From Mesostigma viride (Eukaryota; Streptophyta; Mesostigmatophyceae; Mesostigmatales; Mesostigmataceae): a stretch of 64,000 nucleotides of DNA. Location of the stretch: positions 2,864,420-2,928,419 of the forward strand of contig RPFO01000076.1 of the NCBI GenBank assembly GCA_009746045.1. Reading direction: 5' to 3'. The translations under genes were made by a program, and so were the position numbers. Under the pieces are notes generated by a model. The model made no database searches and was not told where the DNA came from. It saw nothing but the letters and a program-made list of their open reading frames with translations. Below, one piece after another: positions 56,051-64,000 of this stretch; positions within the stretch are counted from its first letter, which is position 1, and the number at the start of each line of letters is the position of its first letter.

Positions 56051-56400
56051 GCACGTCAATCTCCCCTGACATTGGTTATCTGCCCCATCTTCATGATCTA
56101 ACACGCAAACACCTAAAGTATTTGCATAACACAGGCGTTTTGCCCTCTGGTTCTCAGTTTCACTCATTGCCATATCATATTATGCAGGCACGTTTTGGTA
56201 AACAATCGCCGGCGACGTTGGTTTTGTTCGTGCGCGCACAAAGTAATTACCGGTAGTGCTTGGCAGGCTGTACGCACCTGCAGCCGCGCGCGCGCAAAGA
56301 CGACGGTCACTGTGCTTTGTTCATTCAAATGCCATTTGCATGCGAGGCTCGGACAACACCGCGGACTGTTTGAATCAGAATTTTTTCACTTTTGGATGGT

Positions 56401-57060
56401 CCTTCGTTTCTCGCATGTTCAGCCCAGTTCAGGTTGTACGGTCAGTGTTGGGGGTCGGTGCATGGGTTCTCAATGGAATTCTCAATGGAATGCCGCAACA
56501 GCCCATTTTCATTGAGAATGCAAGTCCTTTTCGCATGTTCAGCCCAGTTCAGGCTGTACGGTCAGTGTTGGGGGTCGGTGAATGGGTTCTCAATGGAATT
56601 CTCAATGGAATGCCGCAACAGCCCATTTTCATTGAGAATGCAAGACCTTTTTGCATGTTCAGCCCAGTTCAGGCTGTACGGTCAGTGTTGGGGGTCGTTG
56701 AATGAGTTCTCAATGGAATTCTCAATGGAATGCCGCAACAGCCCATTTTCATTGAGAATGCAAGTCCTTTTCGCATGTTCAGCCCAGTTCAGGCTGTACG
56801 GTCAGTGTTGGGGGTCGGTGAATGAGTTCTCAATGGAATTCTCAATGGAATGCCGCAACAGCCCATTTTCATTGAGAATGCAAGTCCTTTTCGCATGTTC
56901 AGCCCAATTCAGGCTGTACGGTCAGTGTTGGGGGTCGGTGAATGAGTTCTGAATGGAATTCTCAATGGAATGCCGTTACAGCCCATTTTCATTGAGAATG
57001 CAAGACCTTTTCGTATGTTCTGGCTGTACGGTCAGTGTTGGGGGTCGGTGAATGAATTCT
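56401..57060 (+). repeat. 120-bp tandem repeat, about five and a half copies
   Basis: The unit is exactly 120 bp (copies start at 56461, 56581, 56701, 56821 and 56941) and contains TTCTCAATGG facing CCATTTTCATTGAGAA, so each unit can form a hairpin. The period is divisible by three, which keeps long frames open. Confidence 0.93.
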
Positions 57061-57253
57061 GCATGAATGGAACTTTCATACGCCGCGCTGAGTCGGTGGA
57101 AGATCGAGCCACAAAAGAGGCAGGAGAGGCATCATTGGGAGAGGCGTGCCAACCCCGAGCGAGACGATGGTGAATTCGATCAAATTGGCTGATTGCAATA
57201 ATTTTGCGGAGCTAGAATAATCGCTCGTGACGGCCTTTAGTAAGGAGCACGAC

Positions 57254-57508
57254 ATGGCCCATCTGCTATACTCCGATGGCGACGATGAAATAGTGGGATT
57301 TGATGAGGTGCAGGCTGCGCTTTGCGCATGCCCCGGTGTGCAGTTGCCAAATCTTCCACCTGCGAGCATTGCGCGAGGGAAGGCGGACATTACTGAGTGC
57401 ATTCGCAAGCAGGTCGCCCAGCGTTCCACGGCAATGAAGCAAGCCAAGGCCACCCCGCGCCACAAGCGCCGGCCTCCCATCATTCCTGATTCAGACTCTG
57501 ATGACTAG
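57254..57508 (+). CDS. small acidic/basic ORF, possible terminal exon
   Basis: 84 codons from ATG 57254: MAHLLYSDGDDEIVGFDEVQ, a middle segment with PNLPPASIARGKADITECIR, then a basic stretch KATPRHKRRPP that could be a nuclear localisation signal and an acidic end DSDSDD. It is unrecognised. It sits between the 120-bp repeat and the right satellite of the TIR element. It may be the last exon of an element gene, or chance. Confidence 0.3.
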   Translation: MAHLLYSDGDDEIVGFDEVQAALCACPGVQLPNLPPASIARGKADITECIRKQVAQRSTAMKQAKATPRHKRRPPIIPDSDSDD

Positions 57509-57749
57509 CCTTGCCGCATGTGGCTTTTAATTTTTCATGGCTGCCCTACCTTCTCGGTGCATGCTTTGCGGCTAGCAGCCTTGTGATCAACACATTCCGT
57601 GTCTTATGACCTTGGTTCATAGGTTTATTACATGTCCTTACAATTGGTAGAACATATATCAAATGGGATAAAACCATATTTGGGTGAACAGGTTTCATGG
57701 CTCATGGCTCATCTATTTTTTTTCAATGGGATATGACGTAAAAGCTGGC

Positions 57750-58455
57750 AATGTGCATTTTCTAAATGCTGCCTGCAAGAATCCAACTTGATATGAGTTC
57801 ATTTGTTCACTATTCATATTTGTTTCATGTAAGTTAACCGAGAAAATGACGAAAAACTGCACATGTATGCTGTCACATGTCACCATTTGAGCTCAGAATG
57901 AGCCCAATTTTTGTGGGTGGTCTATTTTCATGGTCTAGATGCTGCCTGCAAGAATCCAGCCTGAAATGAGTTCATTTGTTCACTATTCATATTTGTTTCA
58001 TGTAAGAAAAGGGGGAAAATGACGAAAAACTGCACATGTATGCTGTCACATGTCACCATTTGAGCTCAAAATGAGCCCAATTTTCGTGGGTGGTCTATTT
58101 TCATGGTATAAATGCTGCCTGCAAGAATCCAGCCTGATATGAGTTCATTTGTTCACTATTCATATTTGTTTCATGTAAGAAAAGGGGGAAAATGACGAAA
58201 AACTGCACATGTATGCTGTCACATGTCACCATTTGAGCTCAGAATGAGCCCAATTTTCGTGGGTGGTCTATTTTCATGGTATAAATGCTGCCTGCAAGAA
58301 TCCAGCCTGAAATGAGTTCATTTGTCCACTATTCATATTTGTTGCATGTAAGAAAAGGGGGAAAATGACGAAAAACTGCACATGTATGCTGTCACATGTC
58401 ACCATTTGAGCTCAGAATGAGCCCAATTTTTGTGGGTGGTCTATTTTCATGGTCT
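57750..58455 (-). repeat. right 173-bp subterminal satellite, inverted
   Basis: About four units in the orientation opposite to 53200-54785 (TGCCTGCAAGAATCCAGCCT-type joins near 57772, 57942, 58113 and 58287). Confidence 0.92.
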
Positions 58456-58563
58456 GAAGGCTGGATGACCCCTGCTTTATTGACAAATATAAGGATTTAA
58501 TCACATGTGGAAAAATTGAGTAAAATTTATGAAATTGAGCAAACACTTATGAATCCCCTCAGT

Positions 58564-59099
58564 TCTCTGCCTACCGTTTTACTGATCTGCCCCTCAAGCA
58601 TGTGCGCCAGCATCTCTTGCGTGTAGCAGATTTCTTCACCACCCCTTCTCTTCCTACCCGTTCCCGTATTAATAATATTATCCTTACCCCTGAGGAGGAG
58701 AACTCCTATGTAGAAGAATTAGATATCTGTGTTACTGACCTTTCAGCCCTTGATGTCTCTCATATCACATGCTATCATTGTAAGGAAGTAGGTCATCTTA
58801 AACGTGAGTGCCCCAAGTTCCTTTCGGGTGCTCCCCCTCATCCCGACGCTCGCCCTCCTCGTACCCCTCAGCGTGCTCCTATTCGTCCTACTTCAGGACG
58901 CATTCCCTCAGCTACCCCTAGTAGGCTGAATGCTGTGCAGGCAGGACCCCCAGGGTTCCCCTATGATAATCAGGCTCCCGCACCCTCTTCGCTCCCTCGT
59001 GACCCTCCAGCAGTGGCTTTTTCGCCAGGGTCTTCTTCGGGGTTAGTTCCTATGGATTTGGGGGGGAGGGGGAACAGTAGGCCTGTCAGCCGGGGGTAA
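58564..59099 (+). CDS. gag: gag, C-terminal part with CCHC knuckle
   Basis: Continues gag after the TIR element: a helical segment, TRSRINNIILTPEEENSYVE, then knuckle CYHCKEVGHLKREC (about 58768-58812), a Pro/Arg-rich tail and TAA at 59097-59099. Pol follows in the +1 frame; a G run just before the stop (GCCGGGGGTAAC) could be a slippery site or a place for sequencing indels. Confidence 0.88.
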
Positions 59100-62000
59100 C
59101 CTGGACAGGTCCTTAGATAGTACCCCAGATAAAAATTTTTGCCTGCCTGTTTTTATAACCTCTGTAGGAGCTGAATCTTCCCTACCACTACGTGTGCGTC
59201 CTCTTATGTTCTTGAATGGTGGTTTAACCGTCCCTCACACTGTTGTAGACCCTTCTTGCATGCTGATGAACTCTTGAATGTCTCTGTGTTGGTAGATAGC
59301 GGTGCGGCTAGCTCCTTTGTGAGCGAGGCCCTAGTTAGGCGTTTAGGACTAGTCCCTACCCCTCACACCAAACCTGTCACTGTTCATTATGCTGATGGTC
59401 GCACCAGTCATTCCCCGGGTACGGTGTCCCTTCCCCTGGTCATACAAGGACGTACTGTCAACCTGACGGCCACTATAGGCCCTATCACTACCGCTGATGT
59501 ATTACTAGGATTAGATTGGCACCAGGATAATAAGATTACTATTAATTATGATACCATGGTCATTTGGTTTCCAGATAGCTCTTACTGGGTACCGGAACGT
59601 CATTATAGATTGGAAAATTTATCCTTGGTAGATATTACTCCTCCTACACCTGTTGATCCTCCTGTAAGACCTATACCTGAAGTATTAATGTCCAATGATG
59701 AGTTGCGTTCTGAATTAAAGGAATATGGATATTTATTATGTATGTTCCTTCAGTTAGAAGTACAGGAGATACCTATCACTAATAATAGTGTGGATATAGA
59801 TATAAACACAGTGGATACAATAGGAGTGGGATTTACTGAAAATGAAATAGTAAGATACATGGCTGTGATAGATTCCTCAAAAGTTTTTGAAGAAAAGACT
59901 CCTTCTTATCCTCCTCCTCGTTCTGTTTTACACCGTGTAGTTATCAAGGACGGTGCAGTTCCTACGCACTCTCCGATGTATAGAATGGGCCCTACCGAGT
60001 TAAAGGAACTAAAACAGATTTTAGTGTCATTATTAGAAGCAGGATTGATAGAGCCTAGTAACTCTCCCTACTCAGCTGGTGTCCTGTTAGTTCCTAAGCC
60101 AAATGGCAAGTTTCGCCTAGTTACTGATTATAGGAAGTTGAATGATATTACTGTGAAGTCTAAATACCCTCTACCTCGTATTGATGATATATTTAATAAG
60201 GTTAAAGGTTCCACTTGTTTCACAGTACTGGATTGTGCGGATGGTTTTTGGCAGTTGCGGATAGCTCCTGAGGATTGCCATAAAACCGCCTTTGCTACCC
60301 CTTTTGGTCATTACCAGTTTAGAGTAGCGGCTATGGGACTCTGTAACTCGCCTGCCTCTTTTCAAATGTTAATGAATGAAGTGCTTAGACCTGTTATGGG
60401 AAATTCTCACCTTCCTCAGGTGTCCTCTGATTTAAAGGATCCTTCCTTCTCCTCTGTTTCTTTATCTGAGCATGACCGTTCTTGTGCTCAAGCTTACTTA
60501 GATGATATTCTTATTTACTCTCCTGATTTTGAAACGCACCTACGTGATTTAAAGAAAGTATTAGAAATAATGGCTGAAAATTCTTTGTGGGCGCGCCGTG
60601 CTAAAGTTCGTTCGGGTAGGAGTGTCCCATTTTTAGGGCACGTTCTGTCAGATGCCGGGGTCGCTACCGACCCGGATAAAACTAAGTCAATTCAGGAATG
60701 GCCTACCCTACCGACGTTAAAGGTGTACGTAGTTTTCTAGGAATTGCTTCTTACTATAGGCGTTTTATCCCGCGTTTCGCAACTATAGCAGCCCCTATTA
60801 ATCATTTATTAAAGAAGGATATCCCCTTTGTTTGGAGTAGTGAATGTCAGTCGGCTTTTCAGTGCCTAAAATCCCTACTCCTTTCCCCTCCTGTACTCAT
60901 CCTACCGGATACTACTAAACCCTTTGTTGTGGCTACAGATGCTAGTAAGGTAGCTATAGGTGGCGTCCTTCTCCAGGATCAGGGTCAGGGCTTACAGCCA
61001 ATTGAGTATATCTCTAGGACAATGCTCCCTGCGGAGCGTAACTATCCCGTACACCAGCAGGAACTCTTAGCGGTGGTGTATTGTTGCCACGCGTGGCAGC
61101 ACTTTCTTAAAGGTGCTCAATTTGATGTCTGCCTGAATGAACCCTGTGAGCTAGATCCTTATAGATTAGTTATCCAAACGGATCACCGTCCCCTTACCCA
61201 TCTTCTCTCCCAACCCAACCTTACCCCTCGGCAAGCGCGCTGGATGGAATTTTTAGCACAGTTTTCCCCTTTTAAACTTCAGTATGTCAAGGGTGTAGAT
61301 AACATAGTACCAGATGCACTCTCTCGTCGTGCAGACTACTCCTTTTTCGAGGACCTTGATGTTCTCAATACTACTCTAGTTCCTACTACTATGGGTGTAA
61401 CCCCTTATGGTGAACTACCTGATGATGAATCCTATGCCTACCTCTTTCATACAGCTGTTCGCATGCCTGATCTCCTTTCTCACGTAGGACTCTCTCTCCC
61501 GTGTGAGGCCCTTCCCGTGGCCTCGGTGGGGGGGAGGGGAAAAATAAAATTTCTATACCGCTTAGCCATATAGCGACTAGGTCAGGAAAGTCTTATGAAA
61601 ACGTAGTCCCTCTAGGACCTCCCCTTCTCTTTGGCAAGGCGGTAGGAGATCTCTTTAAACCTGTTCTGGATACCTCTGTAGCGATGCCTACCTCTGATCT
61701 TGAACGCCTTATTAGTAGATTTACGGCCACTGAGCCGGAAGCATTAGCTGCCATTGCTGCACATCCCCAACAATTAGGCAAGCACCCTTGTAAATTTGTA
61801 GGTGGGTTTTTATATGTGCAGATAGCAGATTCTCCCCCTCAATGGCGCCTGTATGTCCCTCCTATCTGTCGCTCCTCCTTGCTCTTTGAGTTGCATGACT
61901 TAGCTGCTCATCAGGGTGGTAAACGGGTACGGGACCTAGTAGCCCGCTCTTATTACTGGCCTTCCCTTTATAAGGATGTAGATGAGTATGTTAGAACTTG

Positions 62001-63202
62001 TCAATCTTGCCAGGAGATGAAACCCAATAACGTAGGACAGATAGCAGAACCTAGGACCTTGCCTGACCCCATCATGCCGTGGGATTCTATCATGATGGAT
62101 TTTGTAGGACCTTTTAGAAAGAATGATAGGGGCAATGCCCAATCCTTGTGTTCATAGATCGTTTTACTCGTATGTGCCATCTCGTGCCGTGTCCTTTAGA
62201 ACTCACAGCACGTGATTGCGCACGCCTATACCTCAATAATGTATACAGATATCATGGTTTGAGTAGGCAGTTTATTAGTGATAAGGATAAGTTATTTACC
62301 TCAGATTTTTGGCAGCAGTTTTTCGCTGCCATCGGTACCAAGGTTACCTACGGTACTGCCTACCACTCCTCCTCCTCTCATTTAGTAGAGCGTCTTAATA
62401 GGGTAGTGGAAGAAGCGCTTAGGCACTATGTTAATGGCTCGGGAAGTGATTGGGAGGATTATTTATGTTTGTAGATTCTCCCTCAACAATTGCCCCAGGC
62501 TGCGCATGGATATACGCCCTTCTTCCTAGATACTGGTAGACAGCCTCTTACCCCTACCTCTCTCTTAGCTAGTCCTCTACGGGACAAGGATGATGTGTCC
62601 CGAGATACTGTAGAAGGTGTACAGTCCTTACTAGATAGAATGAAAACTGCTCATGACCACGCGATCTCAGGGTACCAAAAAGCTCAGTCTAAGTACCTTG
62701 CTAGGTTGCGTGCCTCCTTAGATAGAAGAGCACCTGAGATAGAAATAGGAGATCTAGTATTAGTAGAAGGCCCCCGTGTTGGCCGTTTTGCTCATAAGTT
62801 TGAAGCAGAACTTAAGGTCAAACTTAGGCCCGCCTTCTTAGGACCCTTCCATGTTTGTCTAGAGTAGGAAATTTCTATATAAAGTCGATATCCCTACCTC
62901 TTGGCAGACACATTCAACACCTTCCATAGGAGCCAGCTGAAACTGTACCACCCTAGTACGTTCGCTGGTAGAGAGCTAGCGCCTGCCCCTTTAGAGCATA
63001 ACCCTGACACTGGGGAAGTAGAAGACGAAGTAGAAAGCATCGTGGCCCATAGAGATATCAAAAAGGGCCGCGGTACCCAGCGTCAGTATAAAGTGAAGTG
63101 GATGTATGCTCGTAGTGAAGTAGATAAGGTTGGTATACGGAGAGTGAGCTAGATGGGTGTAGTCGCCTGCTGCAGGAATATAAAACCCTGCACAAGCTCT
63201 AG
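59100..63202 (+). pseudogene. pol: pol polyprotein, copy B
   Basis: Same domain order as copy A. A 494-codon frame (59256-60740) runs unbroken from protease (NVSVLVDSGAASSFVS) to the end of the RT palm (AQAYLDDILIYSPDF). The next frame (60698-61573) has connection and RNase H, then integrase (61684-62474) and chromodomain (near 63000-63140). The shift near 60705 and the one near 62140 are shared with copy A. Private breaks are at 61530 (one G fewer), 62472, 62850, 62875 and 63130. Upstream of 59256 the frame is open toward the gag stop after correcting a one-base loss near 59253. Confidence 0.9.
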
Positions 63203-63278
63203 TTGTAGGCCTTCTCCTCTCTTATGTTATGTCTGCTGTCGACGGGTGGTTGGTTGTCCCCTCCCCTCCGCAGCCGTC

Positions 63279-64000
63279 ATGTCAGAGCCTACCCCTCCGG
63301 CTGAGAGCCCGCTGCCGTCCCTGCCCCTACCGGACCCTGAGCTGTACTTCGAGGCCCTTCCGGGCCGTTGGGTGTCACGGTCCAGTTTCCGGGTGGCGTC
63401 GTGCAGCCGGCCCTCCAGGCCCAGCATGCGGGTTTAGTCAGGGCGGCTCTCTTCGGGGTCACGTGGTACGGTCCCTCCCCTGCTGAACCGCACAGCTTGT
63501 TTTGCACGGGTTCGACGATGCCGGGCACTGTTTGTAGAATGTGGCTCCAGCTGTCCAGCCTTGGGACAGATAGCTGCGGTTCTCCAGTGCCCCGGGTGTT
63601 TTCCTACCTTTCTACCCCTGTGGGCCGCTCCTGCCTACGGGATGTGTTCCCCTGGCTTCCGGCCGAGGGTGATGCGGAAATAGATGAGAACCCCTGCGAC
63701 CTTCTACGGGCAGTAGAGTTCATGGAGATAGCAGACCAGACAGCGGGCGTAGGATTGGGCGACCCTACTCCTACGGACGCGCCGGTAGAGGCACAGTATT
63801 CTCCTGAGTATTCGGCCTCCCCTGCGGCGTCCTCCTCTTCAGTGTCGGCGCCTTCCCCTGTCCCGTCTTCACCGAGGTCGGTCCTGTGCGCATCGGTGGA
63901 GCCTACCCCTTTGGGCTCTGGTCGTGAGCCTGATCCTCTTTCGGCGACAGTTTCTGCGATGCAGGCGCAGATCCAGTCCCTGACGGCGGCCTTCGGGGCC
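63279..64000 (+). CDS. ORF3, copy B (runs off the window)
   Basis: ATG at 63279, same start as copy A, with the N-terminal acidic region LPDPELYFEALPGRW. One frame break (near 63370) separates it from VRAALFGVTWYGPSPAEPH. The stretch GDAEIDENPCDLLRAVEFME (near 63670-63730) is intact here but broken in copy A, which shows the ORF is meant to be continuous. Confidence 0.6.

Larger units (their letters stand above)
53121..58560. mobile_element. 5.4-kb TIR element with subterminal satellite arrays, inserted in gag
   Basis: The left end GAGGGGATTCATAGGTGTTT (53121 on) is matched in reverse at 58541-58560; the inverted repeat extends to about 31 bp with one mismatch. AGT flanks both sides (53118-53120, 58561-58563). 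Inside each end lie arrays of the same 173-bp unit in opposite orientation (nine to ten copies left, about four right). The centre holds a segment shared with 33205-34440, a 120-bp tandem repeat and a small ORF. No transposase motif is recognisable. Confidence 0.88.
49311..64000 (+). mobile_element. Ty3/gypsy chromovirus, copy B (5' LTR to ORF3; runs off the window)
   Basis: Order: 5' LTR, ORF0, viroplasmin-like ORF, gag, pol, start of ORF3. Two insertions are nested in it: a TTAA-flanked MITE (50868-51830) in the leader and a 5.4-kb TIR element (53121-58560) in gag. From 58661 on it parallels copy A. Frame breaks private to this copy lie near 59255, 61530, 62472, 62850, 62875 and 63130. Confidence 0.93.

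Noticed and set aside
56256-56952. Two overlapping repeat proteins in different frames
   Set aside because: Both follow from the 120-bp tandem unit; neither shows codon bias or a known repeat fold.

Overview
This window looks like a repeat-dominated stretch of a eukaryotic nuclear genome. I find no convincing complete host gene. Nearly everything supportable is a transposable element, a relic of one, or satellite DNA. A chromodomain Ty3/gypsy element, a split-repeat tyrosine-recombinase retrotransposon of the PAT/Kangaroo/Ngaro type, a Copia gag-only element and a retrotransposon-borne cytosine methyltransferase together suggest a green alga or related photosynthetic protist. That taxonomic guess is inference only.

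Layout. (1) 1-7849: 3' part of a Ty3/gypsy chromovirus (copy A): gag end with a CCHC knuckle, protease-RT-RNase H-integrase-chromodomain pol, a long unrecognised ORF3, polypurine tract and 3' LTR. It appears to have landed in an unrecognised minus-strand gene (7850-8910). (2) 9.8-13.1 kb: a small inverted-repeat element, strong palindromes, a Ty3 RT relic and about 770 bp of AAC/GAC trinucleotide repeat. (3) 14.5-20 kb: a minus-strand Copia-like pol split by a gag-only LTR element with near-identical LTRs and a 5-bp target duplication. (4) 19.96-21.76 kb: a 5'-truncated LINE. (5) 21.87-43.16 kb: one minus-strand tyrosine-recombinase retrotransposon with A1-ORFs-B1-A2-B2 repeats, blown apart by nested insertions. 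These are a 7.4-kb TIR element full of octamer arrays and a 183-bp satellite (22956-30350), a block flanked by 20-bp palindromes (33079-34809), and a Ty3-like element whose gag-protease is followed by a C5-cytosine methyltransferase (about 34.85-41.59 kb). (6) 43.2-48.8 kb: copies of a LINE ORF1-like element in inverted arrangement, one carrying a tandem LTR pair. (7) 49311-64000: copy B of the chromovirus from its 5' LTR. It adds an RGG-rich ORF0 crossing the LTR edge and a small ORF with a viroplasmin/RNase H1 N-terminal fold. A TTAA-flanked MITE sits in its leader and a 5.4-kb TIR element in its gag.

How the parts relate. Copies A and B together describe one family: LTR, ORF0, viroplasmin ORF, gag, pol, ORF3, LTR, about 10.7 kb without insertions. 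The viroplasmin ORF lies between a consensus splice donor and an acceptor just before gag, so alternative splicing could choose between them. Many apparent frameshifts are single-base indels private to one copy and may be read errors; two pol frameshifts are shared by both copies. Identifications come from reading motifs by eye; no searches or alignments were run.
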